The notes under the pieces: generated by a model
The model's database searches: none
Seen by the model: the letters and a program-made list of their open reading frames with translations, nothing else
What the model was told of the DNA's origin: nothing
Shown here: positions 8,911 through 17,900 of the stretch, piece after piece
Layout: each line of letters starts with the position of its first letter
How positions within the stretch are numbered: position 1 is the stretch's first letter
NCBI GenBank assembly: GCA_024641985.1
Contig: JAHEBZ010000001.1
Location: 78,056-142,055 of the forward strand
DNA: 64,000 nt
Source of the DNA: Rhodoluna sp.
Lineage (GTDB): Bacteria; Actinomycetota; Actinomycetes; Actinomycetales; Microbacteriaceae
Direction: 5' to 3'
Made by a program: the position numbers and the translations under genes

Positions 8911-8912
8911 GG

Positions 8913-9428
8913 TTAGCCCTCTAGTTTGTGTAGTCGGCTGATCGGGGTGTCGACAACCTGGCGGGCCGCAACAACTGCGTCTTCGCTGTCGCCATCATAG
9001 AAGCAGAGGCACTTAACCATGTCTTCACGCACATAGGTGCGCAAGAACTTTACGTCTTCGATGTCGTTGTAAAGCGGTGACTTTTCTTTCTTGCGAGCAA
9101 GATACTTGTCCATGGTTAAACCCTCTGGAAAATCCCACTCGACCAAATATTGGCCAGCCGGCTTTAGCTTTTTGATGTCTTCGAGTTCGGCGCCGATTAA
9201 GCGCACCAAAGCAAGTTCATCCACCTTGAAGCCAGCCGAGTCGAGGTCACCTCGAAGGGTCACAATGTTGTCGTGCTCGAGAACGGCAAATACTCGATTG
9301 TGGTCAGCCGTCACTTGGCTTTCAATAAAACTTCCGCCGGCTTTTTGCGCTGCCGCCTCAATGCCGGCAAGAACATCTTGGATGCTCTCGTTAGCAGTCG
9401 TGTCAATTTCGGCAACATAAAGCGACAT
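8913..9428 (-). CDS. Tandem DUF4242-domain protein
   Basis: 171 residues from the ATG at 9428, chosen because GAGGAG lies just upstream; a start 30 nt earlier lacks one. The C-terminal half (YLVEWDFPEGL to the end, with TYVREDMVKCLCFYDG) matches the DUF4242 / SCO4226-type ferredoxin-like domain, known as a nickel-binding protein in Streptomyces. The N-terminal half has the same layout (LYVAEID, then VTADHNRVFAVLEHDN), so the protein looks like an internal duplication. It opens the operon, 2 bp before the flavoprotein gene. Its role is unknown; metal or substrate binding is possible. Confidence 0.7.
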   Translation of the reverse strand: MSLYVAEIDTTANESIQDVLAGIEAAAQKAGGSFIESQVTADHNRVFAVLEHDNIVTLRGDLDSAGFKVDELALVRLIGAELEDIKKLKPAGQYLVEWDFPEGLTMDKYLARKKEKSPLYNDIEDVKFLRTYVREDMVKCLCFYDGDSEDAVVAARQVVDTPISRLHKLEG

Positions 9429-9503
9429 GGGGGCTCCTCGAACGGTGAATGGATTCATTCAAAATTACCGAGGTGCGGCCATTGCCATTTGAAAGTTACA
9501 GCG

Positions 9504-9530
9504 TGTGACTAACTGTTAAGTTTTGTGACT
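9504..9530. promoter_or_regulatory. Direct repeat TGTGACT x2 upstream of the DUF4242-kynU operon
   Basis: TGTGACT occurs at 9504-9510 and 9524-9530, exactly 20 bp (two helical turns) apart, and AACTGTTAAGTT (arms AACT/AGTT) lies between them. They are 76-102 bp upstream of the first operon gene, a plausible site for a transcription factor. On the minus strand, TTAACA (9517-9522) and TAACTT (9496-9501) within this area are possible promoter boxes, but their 15-bp spacing is short. Confidence 0.4.
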
Positions 9531-9545
9531 TTGCCCAGTTGCGAA

Positions 9546-11360
9546 CTAGACCAAAAGCTGCTGTTTTGCGAGCTTCTTGTAGAGCGGAGTCGAGGCCACC
9601 AATTCGCTGTGTGTGCCAATTCCGACAATTTTGCCGTGTTCGATAACAATGATTTGATCGCTATCGACCACAGTTGATAGCCGGTGGGCAATCACCAAAA
9701 GAGTGCGGTTTTTGGCAACAGAATCAATGGCCTCACGCATGCGCTGTTCGTTCAAGCCATCGAGCGATGAGGTCGATTCGTCGAGCAACAAAATAGGGGG
9801 CGCGGCCAAAAGCGCACGCGCGATCGCAAGCCTCTGGCGCTCGCCACCCGAAAGCATGATTCCGTTTTCGCCCACCTCCGCATCGAGCCCACGCTTGTCG
9901 CGTTCGAGCACCTCGGTCAGGTTCACCTCTTCGAGCACTGCCTTCAGCTGCTCGTCGGTGGCATCGGGCGCACCGATCAGCAGGTTTGCCTTGATCGAGC
10001 CGGCAAGCACCGGGGCATCTTGCTCTACATAACCAATTTGGGCGCGAAGGGCATCTCGGCTAAGCAAGGTGACCGCCTGACCATCCATCAAAATTTGCCC
10101 AGCGGTTGGTTCATAGAATCGCTCGATCAAAGAGAAGGTGGTTGATTTGCCAGAACCAGATGGCCCAACCAGCGCAACCCTTGAACCGCGCTTAATCGAG
10201 AACGAAACGTTTTCAAGAACTTCGCGCGCTTCGGGGTTTGGGTTTTCTTCGGTGGCTGCCGGCTCGGCATAACCAAAAGTTACGTTTTTAAACTCGATGG
10301 CAACATCGTTGACGGCCTTTGGCTTTGCCGAATTTTTGGTTTCTTTCTCGGTCTCTTCAACCGGCACATCCAAGATCTCTTGAATGCGAGCCAGTGCACC
10401 CAAACCAGATTGAACCGAGCTGTAGGCGCCGAAGGCCTGCCCAAGCGGGCGAATCATCTGGAACATTAAAAGGATGAACGTGACCAAGCTGGCAACCGTG
10501 GTGGCGCCAGTGGCAACCCGATAACCGCCCACGCCGAGCACCACAATGAATGCGCCATTCATGGCAAGGCCGGCAATTGGGGTGATCATTGCGTTGATCT
10601 TGGCGATCTTTACGCCCTGCTTGAAGGCTTCTTTGGCATCATCGGCAATCAATCTGCTTTCGCGTTTTTCGGCTCGGGCTGCACGAATGGTTCGAACCGC
10701 GCTCAGTGCCCGCTCAACCGCCGCCGACATATCGCCAACTCGCTGTTGAGCCTTGGTTGTGGCCGAGCGAACCTGACGTGCTGTGATGGCGATCGAAGCG
10801 ATGGCGATGACCACCATGATGAGGGTTAGGCCAAGCAATATTGGGTCGATGATTGCCATGGCAACCAGGGAGCCAACAAAAATCAAAATGCCGCCAACCG
10901 CATCAACCAAACCCTGGGTTAGCACCGCCCTGAGCAAAGTGGTGTCTGAACCGACCCGCGAAACCAGGTCGCCTGTGCGGCGAAGATCGTATTCGTGAAT
11001 GGGCAATTTGAGCAGTCGGTTTGCCAGCTTTTGTCGCGCCGAAAACACTACGCCTTCGCCCGCTTTGGCCAAAACGTAATACATAAAGCCGCCAAGAACC
11101 GCGCTGCCCAAAATAACCGCAACCAAGATCAACACCAGCGAACCAAGATCGCCACCGGTTTGAACGGCGCTAATAACCATGCCAACAACTAGCGGTTGCG
11201 CCAAACTGATCGCAGCGCCAGCAACCGATAGCCCCATAGCCAACCAGAGCGCACTTTTGTGTTCGGTTAGGTAAGGCCAAAGCTGCGAGAATTTTGCCTT
11301 CGGCCCGGTGTCTTTTGGTGCCATCGATCTGCCGCGCCCGCGGCCGCCCATCATGCTCAT
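9546..11360 (-). CDS. ABC exporter, fused membrane and ATPase domains (MsbA/BmrA type)
   Basis: 604-residue half-transporter that works as a dimer to export drugs or lipids. The transmembrane domain (about residues 35-320) has six hydrophobic helices. The C-terminal ATPase has Walker A GPSGSGKSTTFSLIERF, signature LSGGERQRLAIARALL, Walker B PPILLLDEST and the H-loop VIAHRLSTVVDSDQI. The N terminus is glycine/arginine-rich (GGRGRGRS). It starts 6 bp after the methyltransferase stop, so the two probably share a transcript. Export substrate cannot be read from the sequence. Confidence 0.92.
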   Translation of the reverse strand: MSMMGGRGRGRSMAPKDTGPKAKFSQLWPYLTEHKSALWLAMGLSVAGAAISLAQPLVVGMVISAVQTGGDLGSLVLILVAVILGSAVLGGFMYYVLAKAGEGVVFSARQKLANRLLKLPIHEYDLRRTGDLVSRVGSDTTLLRAVLTQGLVDAVGGILIFVGSLVAMAIIDPILLGLTLIMVVIAIASIAITARQVRSATTKAQQRVGDMSAAVERALSAVRTIRAARAEKRESRLIADDAKEAFKQGVKIAKINAMITPIAGLAMNGAFIVVLGVGGYRVATGATTVASLVTFILLMFQMIRPLGQAFGAYSSVQSGLGALARIQEILDVPVEETEKETKNSAKPKAVNDVAIEFKNVTFGYAEPAATEENPNPEAREVLENVSFSIKRGSRVALVGPSGSGKSTTFSLIERFYEPTAGQILMDGQAVTLLSRDALRAQIGYVEQDAPVLAGSIKANLLIGAPDATDEQLKAVLEEVNLTEVLERDKRGLDAEVGENGIMLSGGERQRLAIARALLAAPPILLLDESTSSLDGLNEQRMREAIDSVAKNRTLLVIAHRLSTVVDSDQIIVIEHGKIVGIGTHSELVASTPLYKKLAKQQLLV

Positions 11361-11366
11361 ATTTAG

Positions 11367-12239
11367 TTAAACCTGATTCTCTAGATGTGGATTCCCGAGG
11401 ATTTTCTCGTTCAGAAGATAGTTGATTTCTGGTAGCGAAAGTGCGGGGGTGTAGGCGGTGTTTTTGTAGAAGGTTTCGAAGTTAACGCTTTGCAAGGCTT
11501 CGAGTGATTTTGGGTGGGTAAGCTTCAGAAACATTCGAGTCGAGTTTGGTTTGCGCTCGAAATCGGTTCGAACCGTGCCGCAGCCAAACCCAAAAATGGT
11601 TAGAGCAATATCTGCCGAAACGGGATCGGTCTTTTCGATCAAGCCTTGGTCGCGAACCTTGATAAGTGGGCGCAGATCGCTTTTGCGCTGCCATATTTGA
11701 AAGCAGGTGTTGAGGCCGTTTCGCTGTGATATCTTGCTGCCCGAATCGTCTTCATAATCAATTTGAATATCGTGATCGGCAATCAAGTGAAAGCGGCGAT
11801 CGAGCCGGTTGATAACCGACCATTTGCGCCAAGATCTTGGCACGATGAAGCAGATGAATTCGCTGTGGTCTGCTGCCTTGTTGAAAAAGGGGATCGACAG
11901 CGAGTTGTTGCGGCCAAAGGGCGGGTTCGAGATGGTCACTGCGTTTTCGGTGAGAACCGGGGCCGCAAGAAAATCGGCCTTCAAAACATCTTGATGTTTG
12001 GGCTCAATGTCGAACGAAAGAAAATCGGTTACCCCCGCCAATCTGGCCGCCTCAATAAACGAACCGGTGCCACCAGCAGGCTCAATCACTGCCCGTTCAG
12101 CCAAATTTGGCACGAGCGCGGCAACCTCTTTTATTAGCTGCCTAGCCAGTTCTTTTGGCGTGTAATACTGCTCTTTGCCTGTCACTCGCTTGTTGCCGGG
12201 GCGCTGGCGCACGGCAGGTTTAGCGGTGTTAGAAGGCAT
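11367..12239 (-). CDS. Orphan N6-adenine-type DNA methyltransferase
   Basis: 290 residues. The motifs are those of SAM-dependent adenine methyltransferases: a QYYTP segment near residue 24, motif I VIEPAGGTGSF (51-61) for SAM, and motif IV NPPFGRN (105-111), the catalytic NPPF. No restriction enzyme or specificity subunit is adjacent, so it is solitary. It could mark DNA for regulation, be a remnant of a restriction system, or modify another nucleic acid. It is transcribed with the downstream ABC exporter (6-bp gap). A TAGCCT hexamer ends 6 nt before the ATG. Confidence 0.75.
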   Translation of the reverse strand: MPSNTAKPAVRQRPGNKRVTGKEQYYTPKELARQLIKEVAALVPNLAERAVIEPAGGTGSFIEAARLAGVTDFLSFDIEPKHQDVLKADFLAAPVLTENAVTISNPPFGRNNSLSIPFFNKAADHSEFICFIVPRSWRKWSVINRLDRRFHLIADHDIQIDYEDDSGSKISQRNGLNTCFQIWQRKSDLRPLIKVRDQGLIEKTDPVSADIALTIFGFGCGTVRTDFERKPNSTRMFLKLTHPKSLEALQSVNFETFYKNTAYTPALSLPEINYLLNEKILGNPHLENQV

Positions 12240-12245
12240 TCAATA

Positions 12246-12251
12246 AGGCTA
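12246..12251 (-). promoter_or_regulatory. -10 hexamer of the methyltransferase gene (leaderless)
   Basis: TAGCCT on the minus strand ends 6 nt before the ATG at 12239. It overlaps the upstream region of the divergent ABC-2 exporter genes, which start only 28 bp away, so the two promoters must interleave. Confidence 0.4.
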
Positions 12252-12267
12252 GTAGATTGGAGGGACT

Positions 12268-13209
12268 ATGAACTCTTCAATGTCGATGCAGAACATGATC
12301 GAGGCCAAGGGCCTAACTAAAAAATATGCCGATTTCGTTGCCGTCGATGGCATCGATTTTGTGGTCAAGCGGGGCGAGGCCTTTGGTCTGCTGGGGCCAA
12401 ACGGCGCGGGCAAGTCGACCACCATGAAGATGATTGCATCGGTGTCAAAGCGCACCGGTGGCGAGCTGACCATTCTGGGCAAAGACCCAAATAAATACGG
12501 CCCCGAAATCAGAGCCCACCTTGGCGTTGTGCCTCAGCAAGACAATCTTGATCGCGAGCTAAAGGTTCACGAGAACCTGTTTAGCTATGGTCGGTTCTTT
12601 GGCCTGAGTCGCAAATTTTTGAAGGGCAAAGTAGAAGAACTGCTCGAGTTTGCACAGTTGACCGAAAAGCGAAACAGCAAAGCCGAAGAGCTTTCGGGTG
12701 GCATGAAGCGCCGCCTCACAATCGCCCGCGGCCTGGTTAACGAACCCGAAATTTTGATGCTCGACGAACCAACCACCGGCCTCGACCCACAGGCTAGGCA
12801 CATCCTCTGGGATCGCCTGTTTAGGCTAAAAGAGCAGGGTGTCACATTGGTGATTACAACCCACTACATGGATGAAGCCGAGCAGCTCTGCGACCGCCTG
12901 ATTGTGATGGACAAGGGCAAGATTATGGCCGAGGGTTCGCCCGCCAACCTAATCAGAGAGTATTCATCGAAAGAAGTATTAGAGGTTCGATTCGGGTCAA
13001 GCCGCAACGCAGAGGTGGCCGAACAGCTCAAGGGCATTGGCGATCGAATCGAGATATTGCCTGACCGTATTCTGATTTACTCAGAAAACGGCGAGGCCGA
13101 CCTGCGCACCATTTTGACTCGTGGGCTAGACCCGGTTACATCGTTGGTTCGCCGCAGTTCGCTCGAAGATGTGTTCTTGCGACTAACCGGCAGAACGTTG
13201 GTCGAATAA
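12268..13209 (+). CDS. ABC-2 exporter ATP-binding protein (DrrA/NodI-like)
   Basis: 313 residues. ATPase motifs are Walker A GPNGAGKSTTMKMI, signature LSGGMKRRLTIARGLV and Walker B EILMLDEPTTGLDP, followed by a C-terminal extension of about 80 residues typical of DrrA-type drug and polysaccharide exporters. A GGAGGG ribosome site precedes the ATG at 12268. It is followed by two ABC-2 permease genes with overlapping starts, so the three form one exporter. Substrate unknown; daunorubicin-type annotations only reflect family resemblance. Confidence 0.92.
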   Translation: MNSSMSMQNMIEAKGLTKKYADFVAVDGIDFVVKRGEAFGLLGPNGAGKSTTMKMIASVSKRTGGELTILGKDPNKYGPEIRAHLGVVPQQDNLDRELKVHENLFSYGRFFGLSRKFLKGKVEELLEFAQLTEKRNSKAEELSGGMKRRLTIARGLVNEPEILMLDEPTTGLDPQARHILWDRLFRLKEQGVTLVITTHYMDEAEQLCDRLIVMDKGKIMAEGSPANLIREYSSKEVLEVRFGSSRNAEVAEQLKGIGDRIEILPDRILIYSENGEADLRTILTRGLDPVTSLVRRSSLEDVFLRLTGRTLVE

Positions 13210-14075
13210 TGGCCGAAGCAGCCTCGATCGAACAGAAGGTTCACAAAAGCGCCTGGCAAGGTTCATTCAAGTTAGTTAACGTGCAGCGCGCAATAACTTT
13301 TGCCTGGATGCACGTCGCCGAGGCTCGCCTTCGCACCATGATCAAATGGTGGGGTTCGATGCTCTCGTTCGGGCTCGGCAATCCCGTGTTGTATTTGTTT
13401 TCGGTGGGCATTGGCATCGGTGCCCTGGTCGATTCAAACGGCACCAATGGTCAGTTGGGTGGGGTTTCTTATCTAGCTTTTTTGGCGCCGGCATTGCTTG
13501 CCACCGCTGCCATTCAAGCCTGCCAAGATGAGCTCTCGTTTCCGATTATGGAGGGGTTCCTCTGGGATAAAACCTTCTTTGCGATGAATGCAACGCCGAT
13601 TCGCGGTCGCGACATCATGGGCGGGCTGCTGGCCTCTGCAATGGTTCGCACCATTTTCACCACGGCGCTTTATGAGGCCATCTTGCTTCTGTTTGGGGCA
13701 ATCGAGCTTGATGCGGCATTGCCGATGTTCTTTACCGCACTGCTTGCCGGGTTGGCATTTGGGGCCGGCATGATGGCCGCAAGCAGCTACGTTAAAGAGG
13801 ATGACGGGTTCTTTGCCATCGTGGGCCGCTTTGTGGTTGCGCCCATGTTCATGTTCTCGGGCACCTTCTACCCGCTCGAATCTATGCCGATTTATCTGCA
13901 GTGGATCGGCTGGATTTCGCCGCTTTGGCATGGCACCGATTTGGGGCGCATCCTTAGTTATGGGCAGCCCCAGCAGGCTTGGGTAATTGCTAGCCACTGG
14001 GTTTATCTAACCGTTTGGGCGGCAATCGGAATGACTTTGGCAGCACGAAAAATTTCGCAGAGGTTGGCAGCATGA
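13209..14075 (+). CDS. ABC-2 type exporter permease, first subunit
   Basis: 288-residue membrane protein with about six hydrophobic segments and an ABC-2 layout, including the conserved end FMFSGTFYPLESMPIYLQWI. Its ATG overlaps the stop of the ATPase gene by 1 nt (TAATG). It resembles the next permease, notably in the FSGTFYPL motif and in the SPLWHGTDL versus WPLWHAIQL segments, so the exporter probably uses a permease heterodimer. Confidence 0.9.
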   Translation: MAEAASIEQKVHKSAWQGSFKLVNVQRAITFAWMHVAEARLRTMIKWWGSMLSFGLGNPVLYLFSVGIGIGALVDSNGTNGQLGGVSYLAFLAPALLATAAIQACQDELSFPIMEGFLWDKTFFAMNATPIRGRDIMGGLLASAMVRTIFTTALYEAILLLFGAIELDAALPMFFTALLAGLAFGAGMMAASSYVKEDDGFFAIVGRFVVAPMFMFSGTFYPLESMPIYLQWIGWISPLWHGTDLGRILSYGQPQQAWVIASHWVYLTVWAAIGMTLAARKISQRLAA

Positions 14076-14917
14076 GCCTGATAAATGCGAGCGTTGACTC
14101 GGCCATCGCCATTGCCGAACGGCGGCGCAACAAGCTTGGATCAAGCGTTTATTCGGGTCGCAGTTCGGTGGTTCTCGAGCGCGGGTTTATGGCGCTGAAA
14201 ACATCTAACTGGATCATCGTGGCATCTGGCTTCGTTGAGCCCGTTCTCTATTTGCTTGCCTTTGGGTTTGGCATCGGTCAGTTGGTTGGCGCTGTTTCAG
14301 GGTCTAACGGCCAACAAATTTCATACGCCGCATTCATCGCCCCGGCTCTTTTGGCCACCTCGGCCATGAACGGCGCAATCTATGACTCAACTTGGAACGT
14401 GTTTTTCAAGATGCACTTTGCCAAGCTTTACCAAACCATGCTGTCAACCTCGCTTGGCCCCTTGGATGTGGCGATCGGCGAAATCAGTTGGGCGTTGCTG
14501 CGCGGTTTGGTCTATTCGCTTGGTTTCATGACAGTGATGGCTGCCCTTGGTCTTATAACCAGTTGGTGGGCCATCTTGGCAATTCCCGGCGCGGTGTTGA
14601 TTGCCTTTGGTTTTGCCTCGGTGGGCATGGGAATCACGTCTTACCTGAAAAATCTTCATCAGATGAACTGGATCAACTTCTTCATGTTGCCGATGTTTCT
14701 GTTTTCGGGCACTTTCTACCCGCTGTCAATCTACCCAGATTGGCTGCAGGCTTTTATTCAGGCATGGCCGCTTTGGCACGCAATTCAACTTGAGCGGGCC
14801 TTTATGCTCGGCAATCTTTCACCAGAGATTTTCGGCCACATTCTCTACTTCGTGGCCATGATTGTGCTTGGTTTGGTGTTTACCACCAAACGGCTAACCG
14901 CCCTGTTTATGCGCTAG
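14072..14917 (+). CDS. ABC-2 type exporter permease, second subunit
   Basis: 281 residues from the ATG at 14072, which overlaps the previous stop as ATGA. Longer in-frame starts would lie inside the previous gene. About six transmembrane helices are visible, with FLFSGTFYPLSIYPDWLQAF near residues 208-227. It is paralogous to the first permease and completes the exporter with it and the DrrA-like ATPase. Confidence 0.9.
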   Translation: MSLINASVDSAIAIAERRRNKLGSSVYSGRSSVVLERGFMALKTSNWIIVASGFVEPVLYLLAFGFGIGQLVGAVSGSNGQQISYAAFIAPALLATSAMNGAIYDSTWNVFFKMHFAKLYQTMLSTSLGPLDVAIGEISWALLRGLVYSLGFMTVMAALGLITSWWAILAIPGAVLIAFGFASVGMGITSYLKNLHQMNWINFFMLPMFLFSGTFYPLSIYPDWLQAFIQAWPLWHAIQLERAFMLGNLSPEIFGHILYFVAMIVLGLVFTTKRLTALFMR

Positions 14918-14978
14918 ACCCAGGCCGCTAATTGTCATACCTTTGATTTAGGTTGATTTCAACTACATCGGGGGATAG

Positions 14979-17900
14979 ATGAACAACGGTTTCTGGTTTG
15001 CAATGCGCATCAAAATTCGCTTGGGGTTGGCCTTGGGTTTGGCCTTGGGTTTGGCCTGTGCCATGGTCTTTGCTTTGGCGCCTGCGCAAGCTTTTGCGGC
15101 GGTTGAGCGCAGCGTTTACATTGTTCAAATTCAGCCCGGCACCGAAATCGAAATTCGCAAAGTTATCGCCTCGATGGGCGAAACCCCGCTTGATGAACTC
15201 GACTATGTTCTTGATGGTTTCACACTTAGCCTTACCGATCTCGAGGCGCAGCAGTTGGCGCTAAACCCCGCCGTCATTTCGGTTGCCCCCGATGAGGCAA
15301 TGTCGCTATTCGATATTGATACCCCAACAAAATCTTGGGGTCTTGACCGCCTCGACCAACTAAATACAACTTTCGACCAATCTTTCAGCTACCCGTCATC
15401 TGCAGGGGCGGGGGTTCGCATTTATATCGCCGACACGGGCGTGCAGGCCAACCACCCCGACCTAGCCGGTCGAGTTTTGCCGGGCTTTGACACCTTTGGT
15501 CAGGGGCTTTCGGCAACCGACTGCCACGGCCACGGCACACACGTTTCGGGCACCGCCGCTGGCACGCAATTCGGGGTTGCAAAGCAGGCTCTAATTGTGC
15601 CGGTTCGCGTTTTGGGTTGCACAGGTTCGGGCAGCTATGCCGGCCTAATCACCGCCCTCGACTGGATCGTTGCCAACCACCCTGCCGGCACCCCGGGCAT
15701 CGTGAGCATGAGCCTTGGCGGGCCAAAGAGCCTTGCCGTGAACGCTGCCCTTGAAAAGGTGAACGCTGCCGGAATATTAACCGTCGTAGCCGCCGGAAAC
15801 TCAAACCTCGATGCCTGCACCGTGTCTCCGGCATCAACTGCAAGTGCAATCACAGTGGGTGCCAGCACCAACACCGATGCTCGCGCTTCATTCTCTAACT
15901 GGGGCGATTGCACCGACATGTTTGCTCCGGGTGCTGCAATCACCTCCGACAACGCCAAAGATTTCAATGCTCCGCTCACCTGGAACGGCACCTCGATGGC
16001 AACCCCGCACGTTTCTGGAGCGGCAGCGCTTTTCTTAGCCAAGTACCCATCCGCTTCGCCCGCAGAGGTTACTGACGCATTGAAACGAAACGGCCAAGCC
16101 GGTGTTATTAGCAACTCCCTAACGCCAAACGGCAACATCTTGTTGAACACCAGGTTCCTCAATTCAAATGACACCCCTCCTGTTGCCGGGTTGCCCGCGT
16201 CACCTCGCGTTCCATCAGCCAGTTCGATCACTCGAGATTCTTTTGCGCTTGGTTGGCAGCCCCCTACCGATGGCGGTTCGCCAATCACCGGATACAAGGT
16301 CGAATTCCGCAGCGCAGCTACCTCGGTTTGGTCAAGTGTGGTTACCGATCAAACTTCGATAACGATCGGCCAATTGGCTCCAACAACTGGCTATCAAGCT
16401 CGAGTCTCGGCGGTTAATGCCATTGGTTCCTCGCAGCCAAGCCCAACTGTGGTGCTAACCACCGCCGGCGACCCGCCTGTTGCACCAACGGGCCTAAAAG
16501 TTGATGCAAGCTGGGGTGTTGGCACGCAGTTCACCTGGAATGCAGTGTCGTCTTCGGGTGCCAACCCAATCAAGGGTTACCGCCTCGAATTGCTCAAGGG
16601 CGAAACCTGGGTCGAGGCCAATTACACCACTTCGATTTACGGCGTGATCGCCGGCTTGATCCCGCTCACCGATTACACAATGCGCCTAAGCGCGGTCAAC
16701 AACTGGGGCAGTTCGGCGCCAACCGAACCATTTAACTTCCGCACCTCCACTCCAACTCCGGCGCGCCCAGCATCGCTAAATGTTTCAGAGCTCACGGCAA
16801 ACTCGGTCAAAATAACTTGGCCTGTCGTTTCGCGCACCGCAGAGTCGGTGCCAATTTCATACGTGCTTACATTTGGTCTAACCGGCTTTTCAACACCAAT
16901 CAAAACGCTCAATCTAAGCGAACCAACAGCCAATATTTCAGGGCTTTCGGCTAAAGCTCCATATTGGGTAAGCGTCAAGTCTCAAAGCGACATCGCGCTA
17001 AGCCCGGCCACCTCAATCACACTAATAACCCTGGCAACCACTCCATCTGCTCCTTACTTCAATATGGGTGCACGCACTGGCAACACATATAATTTGGCTT
17101 GGGCAACGGCGCTTAGCGGCGGCGAGCCCATCACGGGTTATGTTGTGCAGCGGCTAGATGGCGCTGAATGGGTCGAGGTTGCTCAGCCAACCGCGGCCAA
17201 CCTCGTTGTGCCAATGCCGGCTCGCGCCTCGTCAGCAACTTACCGAGTTTTCGCTCGAAATGCCATGGGTCTCAGTGAGCCTTCAAAGGCATATGCGCTC
17301 AACACCCCTGCCGACAAAACCTCAGCACCAACCGGCCTGGTTGTTTCTAGCCAATCTCTTGCTACAGCAAATCTGGTTTGGTTAGCGCCAGCCGATGACG
17401 GCGGGGCCCCAGTCACTGGTTATTCGATCATGAAAAGCTCCGATAACGGAGTTACCTGGGTAACTGTCGCTAGCCCAACAACAAGTGCTGCAACCGTGTC
17501 GGCGCCGGCCAAGGGCTTTGCCCTTCTCTACAAAGTAGCGGCTAAAAATTCATCCGGCATCAGCAACTTCTCTGAGCCAGTTCGAGTCGAAACTGCCGTT
17601 ACCGTTGCTGCTGCGCCAACCAACGTTGCAATAAGTTTGGCTCCAAACAACAAAGTGATAGTCACCTGGAAGCCATCGGTTGATACCGGAGGCAGCGCGC
17701 TAACCGGCATGCTGGTTCAAAAAATGAACGGAACAGCTTGGCTCGACGTTGCGTTGGTTGGCGCCGATGTGAGGGCGCTCGAAATCGATCGTGACCCGAT
17801 GGGGTCGAAAATGCAAATTCGTGTAATTGCCATAAACGCCATCGGGCAGTCTGTGCCATTTGCGCTAGCGCCGCTGAGCATGCCATTCAACAAGGCTTCG

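Noticed and set aside
13473-13997. 174-codon minus-strand frame inside the ABC-2 permease gene
   Set aside because: Shadow of a clear membrane protein gene; rich in His, Arg and Gln, as expected from reverse reading of hydrophobic codons.
9546-14917. Resistance or antibiotic biosynthesis cluster suggested by two exporters
   Set aside because: No biosynthetic genes are present; exporters of these families are common in any genome.
15635-16297. 220-codon minus-strand frame inside the protease gene
   Set aside because: Antisense to the S8 catalytic core, which has a complete triad; no ribosome site and no domain.
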